A stretch of DNA of 16,881 nucleotides from Aalborgiella sp043740415 (GTDB lineage Bacteria > Pseudomonadota > Gammaproteobacteria > Burkholderiales > Burkholderiaceae_C). The notes below the pieces were generated by a model. The model searched no databases. It was not told the origin of the DNA and was given only the letters and a program-made list of their open reading frames with translations. This document shows, one piece after another, positions 6,405 to 12,569 of the stretch. The number at the start of each line of letters is the position of its first letter. Within the stretch, counting starts at the first letter, position 1. The DNA is taken from positions 1-16,881 of the forward strand of contig JAYUCJ010000310.1 in assembly GCA_043740415.1 (NCBI GenBank). Reading direction: 5' to 3'. Position numbers and translations under genes: made by a program.

Positions 6405-6992
6405 ATGGTCAAGAAATTACACAAATCTGTCGATCAAACGCAAGCCCACGCCGCTACAGGCGCACAGTTGGCCAGCAGCGTTAAAGACTCGGCACAGCAA
6501 ATCTGGCTGGCGGGTTTGGGCGCTTTCTCCAAGGCACAAGCCGAAGGCGGCAAAGTGTTTGAAACTTTGGTCAAAGACGGCATGGGCATGCAGCGCAAGA
6601 CGCAAGCAGCCGCAGAAGAGAAAATCTCAGAAGCCACCAGCAAAATGACCACCATGGCCAACGGCATCACTGCTAAGGCGACGGGCGTGGCAACAGACAT
6701 CACAGCCAAAGCCACCGGCCAGTGGGACAAGCTGGAAAACATCTTTGAAGAGCGCGTGGCCAAAGCTTTGAGCAAAATGGGCATGCCAACTGCCAAAGAA
6801 GTGCAAGATTTGGCTAAACGCGTTGATGAATTGAGTGCTCATTTGAAAAAAGCACCAGCTAAGCCAGCTTCCAAAGCAGCTGCAGCACCTAAAGCGGCGG
6901 TTAAAACAGTCGTTAAAAAAGCTGTAGTCGCTAAAAAAGTGGCGGTTAAAGCTGAAAAAGTAGCTGCAAAACGCGCTCCAGCAAGCAAATAA
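6405..6992 (+). CDS. Phasin (PHA granule-associated protein) with histone H1-like tail
   Basis: The 195-residue product is a phasin of the PhaF/PhaI type. These proteins coat polyhydroxyalkanoate granules and, in PhaF, attach them to DNA. The conserved core is seen at 31-59 (QQIWLAGLGAFSKAQAEGG and VFETLVKDG) and 107-149 (WDKLENIFEERVAKAL, then MGMPTAKEVQDLAKRVDEL, a likely oligomerising coiled coil). Between them the heptad ITAKATG occurs twice, at 88-94 and 99-105. Residues 150-195 are Lys/Ala/Pro/Val-rich and strongly basic, like histone H1 tails, suggesting nucleoid binding. The ATG has a strong GGAGG site 5 bases upstream. It is followed by an intrinsic terminator and appears monocistronic. 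No PHA synthase is in the window. Whether it is a true PhaF or a general storage-granule phasin cannot be decided here. Confidence 0.92.
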   Translation: MVKKLHKSVDQTQAHAATGAQLASSVKDSAQQIWLAGLGAFSKAQAEGGKVFETLVKDGMGMQRKTQAAAEEKISEATSKMTTMANGITAKATGVATDITAKATGQWDKLENIFEERVAKALSKMGMPTAKEVQDLAKRVDELSAHLKKAPAKPASKAAAAPKAAVKTVVKKAVVAKKVAVKAEKVAAKRAPASK

Positions 6993-7028
6993 AGCTGCAA
7001 AATCTGCCGATTCGGGTCGGCCAGAGTC

Positions 7029-7054
7029 AAAAAGAACGCTGTGCGCTCTTTTTT
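7029..7054 (+). terminator. Intrinsic terminator after the phasin gene
   Basis: AAAAAGAACGC (7029-7039) pairs with GCGCTCTTTTT (7043-7053) with one mismatch and a TGT loop, ending in a run of six T. A smaller stem, GCCGA/TCGGC (7006-7010 and 7017-7021), precedes it. Confidence 0.8.
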
Positions 7055-7111
7055 ATGCATGCTTACATTTGAATGGCGTAAATCGTCTAAAATAGGTGTC
7101 AAATATGGCTA

Positions 7112-7155
7112 TAGCCGGCGTATTTATTGTCTAAATAGCTATCATAAATATAGCA
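7112..7155 (+). repeat. 44-bp dispersed repeat, copy 4 (upstream of rdgC)
   Basis: This copy begins TAGCCGGCGTATTTATTG and matches the 4074 copy at 38 of 44 positions, with GCTAT, 7 bases, ATAGC at 7138-7154. It lies between the phasin terminator and the rdgC start, 79 bases before the latter. It contains TTGTCT and TATAGC 16 bases apart (7127-7132 and 7149-7154), so it might act as a promoter for rdgC. Confidence 0.8.
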
Positions 7156-7234
7156 AATTGAGGGTAATAAATGATGCATCAACGCATCTTGCTCGCCTAA
7201 ACCCCCCAAATATTCATTCTTAAAAGGCTACTAA

Positions 7235-8146
7235 GTGTTCAAAAACGCCCTCATTTACCGCATTGCACCGACTTGGACGGCTGATTTAGAGCTGATTGAA
7301 GCGGGTTTAGAAGCGGCGCGTTACGTTGAATGCGGTGCAAGCCAAGAGAAAGCTGTCGGTTGGACTGAGCCTAGAGGTGAAGAGAATGGCTTGTTGGCGG
7401 AGTCTGTCGCTGGGCAAATCGTGCTGAAGCTGATGGTAGAGGTGAAAGCCGTGCCTAGCTCGGTGGTTAACCGCAAAGCCAAAGAAGAATTGTTGAAAAT
7501 AGAGGCCGCAACTGGACGCAAACCGGGCAAACGCGAGACGAAAGAGATCAAAGAAGACATCAAACTGTCGCTGATGCCACTGGCGTTCACCAAAATTTCC
7601 AGCGTGCTGGTGTGGATTGATGCCAAAACGCAACTGCTGACGATTGGCGCTTCCAGCACGGCCAAAGCAGACGAGGTCATCACTTACTTGGTGAAATGTT
7701 TGGATGGTTTCTCAGTCATGCCGCTGAACACCCAAACCTCAAGCGCTGTGGCGATGGCGGACTGGTTGGCGACGCAAACGCCGCCATCGGGCTTCACGAT
7801 TGACCGAGAATGCGAGTTGAAATCGCCCGATGAAAGCAAGGCTGTGGTGCGATATTCGCGTCATCCCTTGGATATTGAAGAAGTGAGCGCTCACATAACC
7901 AACGGAAAAGTGCCGACGAAGTTGGCGTTGACCTGGATGGATAGGGTGTCGTTTGTGCTGACCGATACCTTGCAAATCAAAAAAATCGCATTCTTAGATG
8001 GTGTGTTTGATGGCACTTCTCAGGAAAAAGAGGATGGTTTTGATGCGGATACGGCGATTGCGACAGGTGAGTTGCGGCAGTTGATTCCTGAATTGCTGGC
8101 GGCTTTGGGTGGTGAAATGACGATTGGCGAGCCTATCAGCACTTAA
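7235..8146 (+). CDS. rdgC: Recombination-associated protein RdgC
   Basis: RdgC is a nucleoid-associated protein that forms a ring-shaped dimer on double-stranded DNA and restrains RecA. It is also linked to replication restart and, in Neisseria, to pilin variation. The 303-residue product matches the usual length of about 300. Family landmarks are FKNALIYRI at the N-terminus, GQIVLKLMVEVKAVPSSVVN near 65-84, the basic KRETKEIKEDIKLSLMPLAF segment around 98-118, VWIDAKTQLLTIGASS, and the C-terminal VPTKLALTW and FDADTAIATGELRQLIPELL. The start is GTG with AAAGG about 7 bases upstream. It stands alone between a phasin gene and the spc ribosomal operon, with a repeat copy upstream. No clear terminator separates it from the ribosomal promoter at 8223. 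Confidence 0.96.
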   Translation: MFKNALIYRIAPTWTADLELIEAGLEAARYVECGASQEKAVGWTEPRGEENGLLAESVAGQIVLKLMVEVKAVPSSVVNRKAKEELLKIEAATGRKPGKRETKEIKEDIKLSLMPLAFTKISSVLVWIDAKTQLLTIGASSTAKADEVITYLVKCLDGFSVMPLNTQTSSAVAMADWLATQTPPSGFTIDRECELKSPDESKAVVRYSRHPLDIEEVSAHITNGKVPTKLALTWMDRVSFVLTDTLQIKKIAFLDGVFDGTSQEKEDGFDADTAIATGELRQLIPELLAALGGEMTIGEPIST

Positions 8147-8222
8147 TAAACAGCGAAAGAGCAAAAAACATAGAAATTTAGACGACTCAAACTATGAAAT
8201 GTCGTAAATAGTCATAAATAAG

Positions 8223-8251
8223 TTGAACGAGCGCTAAATCTATGCCATAAT
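8223..8251 (+). promoter_or_regulatory. sigma70-type promoter of the rplN (spc) operon
   Basis: TTGAAC (8223-8228) and CATAAT (8246-8251) are 17 bases apart, the ideal spacing, with good matches to the consensus hexamers. A start near 8258 would give a leader of about 149 bases before rplN. It is the best promoter-like sequence in the window and sits where the ribosomal operon must begin. Confidence 0.7.
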
Positions 8252-8257
8252 CGAGGG

Positions 8258-8406
8258 CTCGGTTAATACAAAGTTGCAAGACTAGTAGTGATCGGGTATC
8301 TGCCTAACGGAAGTGCTGCGAGTGGTTTGCAGTGTGGACGACAGGCCCAAGACTGATCGATAGCATTCAATGGTGGATGCAATTGGGAAAGTTGGGAATA
8401 AACGAA
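8258..8406 (+). promoter_or_regulatory. Untranslated leader of the spc operon
   Basis: If transcription starts near 8258, the leader is unusually long. It contains a 6-bp stem, CTGCGA/TTGCAG (8316-8321 and 8327-8332), with a GTGGT loop. A frame open from the GTG at 8332 runs into rplN, but the added residues do not look like L14. I see no known riboswitch or ribosomal-protein binding motif that I can name. Confidence 0.35.
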
Positions 8407-8775
8407 ATGATCCAAACAGAAACACGATTAGATGTTGCCGATAACACCGGCGCGAAGTCCGTACTGTGCATTAAGGTGCTCGGTGGTTCTAAGCGTCGCT
8501 ACGCAAGCGTAGGCGATGTTATCAAGGTAAGTATTAAAGAAGCTGCTCCACGCGGTCGCGTCAAAAAAGGCGAGATCTATAGCGCGGTAGTGGTGCGTAC
8601 GGCCAAAGGTATTCGTCGCGCCGACGGATCATTGGTCAAGTTTGACGGCAATGCGGCAGTTTTGCTCAACGCCAAGTTGGAGCCTATCGGCACCCGCATC
8701 TTTGGACCGGTGACGCGTGAATTGCGCACTGAGAAGTTCATGAAGATCGTGTCATTGGCTCCTGAAGTTTTGTAA
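8407..8775 (+). CDS. rplN: 50S ribosomal protein L14
   Basis: L14 is a universally conserved large-subunit protein at the subunit interface. The 122 residues have the normal length and begin MIQTETRLDVADNTGAK as in other bacteria, with GGSKRRYASVGDVI and KKGEIYSAVVVRT in the middle and FMKIVSLAPEVL at the end. The start is the ATG at 8407, chosen because an upstream in-frame GTG at 8332 would add 25 residues not found in L14. The ribosome binding site is weak (GGGA about 10 bases upstream). It is the first gene of this ribosomal run: rdgC, not rpsQ, precedes it. Confidence 0.98.
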   Translation: MIQTETRLDVADNTGAKSVLCIKVLGGSKRRYASVGDVIKVSIKEAAPRGRVKKGEIYSAVVVRTAKGIRRADGSLVKFDGNAAVLLNAKLEPIGTRIFGPVTRELRTEKFMKIVSLAPEVL

Positions 8776-8788
8776 GGACGCATCCATC

Positions 8789-9121
8789 ATGAACAAAATT
8801 CGCACAGGCGACGAAGTGGTTGTGCTCACAGGGCGTGACAAAGGCAAGCGCGGTAAAGTATCCGTTCGCCACAGTGAGACGCACGTCATTGTTGACGGCA
8901 TCAACATGGTCAAAAAGCATGCCAAGCCAAACCCGATGAAGGGTGTGACGGGCGGCATCGTTGAAAAAACCATGCCTATCCACCAGTCCAACGTGGCCAT
9001 TTTCAATGCAGCCAGCGGCAAGGCTGACCGCGTAGGTATCAAATTAACTGCTGACGCCAATGGCAAAGTAGTGCGCGCACGCGTCTACAAGTCAACTGGC
9101 TTAGAAATCAAGGCGGCATAA
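8789..9121 (+). CDS. rplX: 50S ribosomal protein L24
   Basis: L24 is an early assembly protein of the large subunit, binding 23S rRNA near the tunnel exit. The 110-residue product starts MNKIRTGDEVVVLTGRDKGK, the KOW motif, and has the conserved NMVKKHAKPNP at about 39-49. E. coli L24 is 104 residues. It follows rplN by 13 bases, which contain AAGGA, and rplE starts 2 bases after its stop. Confidence 0.98.
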   Translation: MNKIRTGDEVVVLTGRDKGKRGKVSVRHSETHVIVDGINMVKKHAKPNPMKGVTGGIVEKTMPIHQSNVAIFNAASGKADRVGIKLTADANGKVVRARVYKSTGLEIKAA

Positions 9122-9123
9122 CC

Positions 9124-9663
9124 ATGGCACGTTTACAACAACAATACCGCGAAACAATTGCTCCGGCGATGGTTGCCAAGTTTGGCTACACATCAGCGAT
9201 GCAAGTGCCGCGATTGACAAAAATCACGCTCAACATGGGTGTGAGCGAAGCGGTCTCCGACAAGAAGGTCATGGACAACGCAGTTGCTGACCTCACAAAA
9301 ATCGCGGGTCAAAAACCTGTCGTGACTGTGGCGAAGAAGCCAATCGCTGGTTTTAAAATCCGCGAAGGTCAAGCCATCGGTTGCATGGTCACTTTGCGTG
9401 GCGTGCAGATGTGGGAATTCTTGGATCGTTTCGTGACCGTGGCTTTGCCTCGTGTACGTGACTTCCGTGGTATTTCTGGTCGCGCATTTGACGGTCGTGG
9501 TAACTACAACATCGGCGTTAAAGAGCAGATCATTTTCCCTGAAATTGAATACGACAAAGTTGATGCTTTGCGCGGTCTCAATATCAGTATCACCACAACG
9601 GCTAAAACTGATGAAGAGTGCAAAGCATTGCTCACAGCGTTCCGTTTCCCGTTCAAAAACTGA
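9124..9663 (+). CDS. rplE: 50S ribosomal protein L5
   Basis: L5 binds 5S rRNA and forms part of the central protuberance. The 179 residues have exactly the normal size. Recognisable parts are PRLTKITLNMGVSEA, AGQKPVVTVAKKPIAGFKIR, IGCMVTLRG, and the C-terminal ALLTAFRFPFKN. Its ribosome binding site (AAGGCGG) lies inside the end of rplX, so translation is probably coupled. In E. coli this junction is where S8 represses spc translation; I could not confirm an S8 site here. Confidence 0.98.
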   Translation: MARLQQQYRETIAPAMVAKFGYTSAMQVPRLTKITLNMGVSEAVSDKKVMDNAVADLTKIAGQKPVVTVAKKPIAGFKIREGQAIGCMVTLRGVQMWEFLDRFVTVALPRVRDFRGISGRAFDGRGNYNIGVKEQIIFPEIEYDKVDALRGLNISITTTAKTDEECKALLTAFRFPFKN

Positions 9664-9671
9664 GGTGACAC

Positions 9672-9977
9672 GTGGCTAAACAAGCATTAATTCAACGCGA
9701 AATCAAGCGCGACAAATTGGTTGCAAAGTACGCAAAAGTACACGCAGACAACAAAGCAATTGCAAATGATGCAAAAGCAACCGAAGAGCAGCGCGCTGCC
9801 GCTCGCTTGGTTTTGCAAAAACTCCCACGCAATGCGAACCCGACTCGTCAACGTAACCGTTGCGCGATCACAGGTCGCCCACGTGGTACGTTCCGTCAGT
9901 TCGGCTTGGCTCGCGCCAAGATCCGTGAGATGGCTTTCGCTGGGAATATTCCCGGTATCACCAAAGCCAGCTGGTAA
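9672..9977 (+). CDS. rpsN: 30S ribosomal protein S14 (long, zinc-free form)
   Basis: S14 is a small-subunit head protein. The product is the 101-residue form typical of proteobacteria, ending with NRCAITGRPRGTFRQFGLAR and the conserved GITKASW. It has a single cysteine, so it lacks the zinc ribbon of the short form. It starts with GTG, supported by GAGGTGA just upstream, which overlaps the rplE stop. Confidence 0.98.
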   Translation: MAKQALIQREIKRDKLVAKYAKVHADNKAIANDAKATEEQRAAARLVLQKLPRNANPTRQRNRCAITGRPRGTFRQFGLARAKIREMAFAGNIPGITKASW

Positions 9978-9992
9978 GTCAGGAGATTAAAC

Positions 9993-10388
9993 ATGAGCAT
10001 GAGTGATCCAATCGCCGACTTGCTAACTCGCATTCGTAATGCGCAGATGGTGGCGAAGCCCGCAGTAGCGGTGCCCTCTTCTAGAGTAAAAGTGGCTATT
10101 GCCCAAGTCTTAAAAGACGAAGGTTATATCGATAGCTTTGAAGTAAAAACTGAAGGCGGCAAAGCTGAACTTCAAATTACTTTGAAATACTATGCGGGTC
10201 GTCCCGTGATTGAGCGCATTGAGCGCGTCAGTCGCCCAGGCCTACGCGTCTACAAAGGCCGTGATGACATTCCTCAAGTCCAAAACGGCATGGGTGTTGC
10301 CATTGTGACTACGCCACAAGGCGTTATGACTGATCGCAAAGCACGCGCTACCGGTATCGGTGGTGAAGTGTTGTGCTACGTCGCTTAA
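9993..10388 (+). CDS. rpsH: 30S ribosomal protein S8
   Basis: S8 binds the central domain of 16S rRNA and in E. coli is the autogenous repressor of this operon. The 131 residues begin MSMSDPIADLLTRIRN and end TGIGGEVLCYVA, with the conserved SRPGLRVYKG loop. Two in-frame ATG codons lie 6 bases apart (9993 and 9999). The first is chosen because AGGAG sits 7 bases before it and E. coli S8 also begins MSMxDPIAD. Confidence 0.98.
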   Translation: MSMSDPIADLLTRIRNAQMVAKPAVAVPSSRVKVAIAQVLKDEGYIDSFEVKTEGGKAELQITLKYYAGRPVIERIERVSRPGLRVYKGRDDIPQVQNGMGVAIVTTPQGVMTDRKARATGIGGEVLCYVA

Positions 10389-10423
10389 TTTAATTAATGC
10401 ACGGCACACAGGAGAAATAATAA

Positions 10424-10957
10424 ATGTCACGAATTGGAAAAATGCCAGTGTCCATCCCAGCGGGTGTGGATGTGGCGATTAATAACGGCATGATCAATAT
10501 CAAGGGTACGGGTGGCGCATTGTCTCTCGCACAAAATGCATTGGTCAGCATCGTCAATAATGCTGGTGCACTCACTTTTGCTCCGGCAAATGAGTCACGT
10601 GAAGCAAATGCCATGACAGGCACGATGCGTCAGTTGGTAAACAACATGGTTGTTGGTGTGACCAAGGGTTTTGAGAAAAAATTAACCTTGATTGGTGTGG
10701 GTTACAAGGCGGCAGCGTCAGGTAATAAACTCAATTTGGCGGTTGGTTACTCTCACCCGGTCAACAAAGACATGCCAGCTGGCATCACGGTGGCAACACC
10801 CTTGCCAACAGAAATCATCATCAAAGGTGCAGATCGCCAACGTGTTGGTCAAATTGCAGCCGAGATTCGTGCTATTCGTCCACCAGAGCCTTACAAAGGC
10901 AAAGGCATCCGTTATTCGGATGAGAAGATCACGATCAAAGAGACTAAGAAGAAATAA
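10424..10957 (+). CDS. rplF: 50S ribosomal protein L6
   Basis: L6 lies near the GTPase-associated centre of the large subunit. The 177 residues start MSRIGKMPVSIPAGVDV and end with the family pattern EPYKGKGIRYSDE followed by a Lys-rich tail. NNMVVGVTKGFEKKLTLIGV is the typical central segment. A clear AGGAG lies 9 bases before the ATG. Confidence 0.98.
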   Translation: MSRIGKMPVSIPAGVDVAINNGMINIKGTGGALSLAQNALVSIVNNAGALTFAPANESREANAMTGTMRQLVNNMVVGVTKGFEKKLTLIGVGYKAAASGNKLNLAVGYSHPVNKDMPAGITVATPLPTEIIIKGADRQRVGQIAAEIRAIRPPEPYKGKGIRYSDEKITIKETKKK

Positions 10958-10968
10958 GGAACTGCAAC

Positions 10969-11334
10969 ATGTTGACCAAAAAACAGCAGCGACTACGTCG
11001 TTCACGTCAGACTCGAATTCGTATCGCCATTCAAGGCGTTGCACGTTTGACTGTCAATCGTACAAATTTACATATCTATGCCAGCGTCATTTCAGGCGAT
11101 GGCACCAAGGTATTGGCTTCAGTTTCAACAGCAGCTGCTGATGTTCGTGCCAAGTTGGGTGAATCCGGCAAAGGTAGCAATGTTGCAGCGGCGCAAGCTG
11201 TTGGCACCATGATTGCTGAAAAAGCAAAAGCTGCCGGTGTTGAAAAAGTTGCGTTTGATCGCGCAGGCTTTGCTTACCACGGTCGTGTTAAAGCACTCGC
11301 TGAAGCTGCACGTGCAGCTGGCTTGCAGTTCTAA
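10969..11334 (+). CDS. rplR: 50S ribosomal protein L18
   Basis: L18 binds 5S rRNA together with L5. The 121-residue product (117 in E. coli) has the basic N-terminus LTKKQQRLRRSRQTRIRI, then RLTVNRTNLHIYASVI and the conserved FDRAGFAYHGRVKALAEAAR near the C-terminus. AAGGA is about 9 bases before the ATG, overlapping the rplF stop region. Confidence 0.98.
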   Translation: MLTKKQQRLRRSRQTRIRIAIQGVARLTVNRTNLHIYASVISGDGTKVLASVSTAAADVRAKLGESGKGSNVAAAQAVGTMIAEKAKAAGVEKVAFDRAGFAYHGRVKALAEAARAAGLQF

Positions 11335-11365
11335 ATTGCACTATTAAGCGGATTGGAAAAATATA

Positions 11366-11890
11366 ATGGCTAAAGTACAAGCAAAAATGCAAGGTAAAGC
11401 AGACGGTCCTGAAGACGGTATGCGCGAAAAAATGATCGCGATCAACCGCGTAACCAAAGTGGTTAAGGGTGGTCGGATTTTGGGTTTCGCAGCTTTGACA
11501 GTTGTTGGTGATGGTGATGGTCGCGTTGGTATGGGTAAAGGCAAATCAAAAGAAGTGCCTGCAGCTGTGCAAAAAGCGATGGAAGAGTCACGTCGCCAAT
11601 TGGTCAAAGTGTCATTGAAAAATGGCACCATTCACCACAAAGTCATGGGTCACCACGGCGCTGCAAGCGTGATGGTTGCTCCTGCACCCAAAGGTACTGG
11701 CATTATTGCTGGTGGCCCAATGCGTGCAGTCTTTGAAGTGGTCGGAATCACTGACATCGTGGCAAAAAGCCATGGTTCTAGCAACCCTTACAACATGGTG
11801 CGCGCCACTTTGGACGCCCTGAAAAAAGTAAGGACACCTTCTGATGTTGCTGCCAAGCGTGGCAAAAGCATTGAAGACATTTTTGCTTAA
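11366..11890 (+). CDS. rpsE: 30S ribosomal protein S5
   Basis: S5 is a small-subunit protein at the mRNA entry, important for decoding fidelity. The 174 residues show the N-terminal double-stranded-RNA-binding-like domain with NRVTKVVKGGRILGF at 27-41 and VGMGKGKSKEVPAAV at 54-68, then the C-terminal domain with GTGIIAGGPMRAVFE and GSSNPYNMVRAT. The ribosome binding site is weak (TTGGAAA). Confidence 0.98.
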   Translation: MAKVQAKMQGKADGPEDGMREKMIAINRVTKVVKGGRILGFAALTVVGDGDGRVGMGKGKSKEVPAAVQKAMEESRRQLVKVSLKNGTIHHKVMGHHGAASVMVAPAPKGTGIIAGGPMRAVFEVVGITDIVAKSHGSSNPYNMVRATLDALKKVRTPSDVAAKRGKSIEDIFA

Positions 11891-11905
11891 ATTGAGAGTA
11901 ACAAC

Positions 11906-12088
11906 ATGACGACACAACAAACAGTCAAACTCCAATTGGTACGTAGTCCTATTGGATGCAAAGAATCTCATCGCGCCACAGTGCGTGGTTTGGGTTTGCG
12001 CAAAGTGAACAGCACCAGCGAGCTGGTGGATTCTCCCGCAGTCCGCGGCATGATTAACAAGATCAGCTACCTGATCAAAGTACTATAA
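11906..12088 (+). CDS. rpmD: 50S ribosomal protein L30
   Basis: L30 is a small large-subunit protein absent from some lineages. The 60 residues contain KLQLVRSPIGCKESHRATVR, then GLGLRKVNST and the terminal MINKISYLIKV, all typical of the family. GAGAG precedes the ATG. It is followed 10 bases later by rplO. Confidence 0.97.
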   Translation: MTTQQTVKLQLVRSPIGCKESHRATVRGLGLRKVNSTSELVDSPAVRGMINKISYLIKVL

Positions 12089-12098
12089 GAGGCCAGTG

Positions 12099-12530
12099 AT
12101 GGAATTAAATAACATCAAGCCTGCTGATGGCGCAAAACATTACAAACGTCGCGTTGGTCGTGGCATTGGCTCTGGCATCGGTAAAACCGCTGGTCGTGGT
12201 CACAAAGGTCAAAAATCTCGCACTGGCGGCTACCATAAAGTCGGCTTTGAAGGCGGTCAGATGCCAATGCAGCGTCGTTTGCCAAAGCGTGGTTTTAAGT
12301 CACATTTGCTGAAGTTCAATGCTGAAGTTACTTTGTCTGCGCTCGAATTGCTCGGTGCGCCAGAAGTTGACATCTTGTCGTTGAAGCAAGCTGGTTTGAT
12401 TGGTGAGTTGGCTAAAGTTGTCAAAGTCATCAAGTCTGGTGCAATCACACGTGCCGTCAAGCTCAATGGCGTTGGCGCAACTGTTGGCGCAAAAGCAGCT
12501 ATCGAAGCCGCTGGTGGCAGCGTCGCTTAA
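12099..12530 (+). CDS. rplO: 50S ribosomal protein L15
   Basis: L15 is a late-assembly large-subunit protein with a long glycine- and arginine-rich extension threading through 23S rRNA. The 143 residues start MELNNIKPADGAKHYKRR, followed by the Gly-rich GRGIGSGIGKTAGRGHKGQK region. A GTG lies directly upstream in frame (12096). The ATG at 12099 is preferred because AGAGG is then 6 bases away rather than 3, and MELN is the family start. Confidence 0.97.
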   Translation: MELNNIKPADGAKHYKRRVGRGIGSGIGKTAGRGHKGQKSRTGGYHKVGFEGGQMPMQRRLPKRGFKSHLLKFNAEVTLSALELLGAPEVDILSLKQAGLIGELAKVVKVIKSGAITRAVKLNGVGATVGAKAAIEAAGGSVA

Positions 12531-12569
12531 TTGCGCCGCAATAAACATCAAGACATTTAAGGCATAAGC

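Noticed and set aside
3148..7155. CRISPR-like array
   Set aside because: The four repeat copies are hundreds to thousands of bases apart with genes between them, not regularly spaced with short spacers.
8332..8406. Extended L14 starting at GTG 8332
   Set aside because: The extra 25 residues are not part of L14, and the normal MIQTETRLDVADNTG start follows at 8407.
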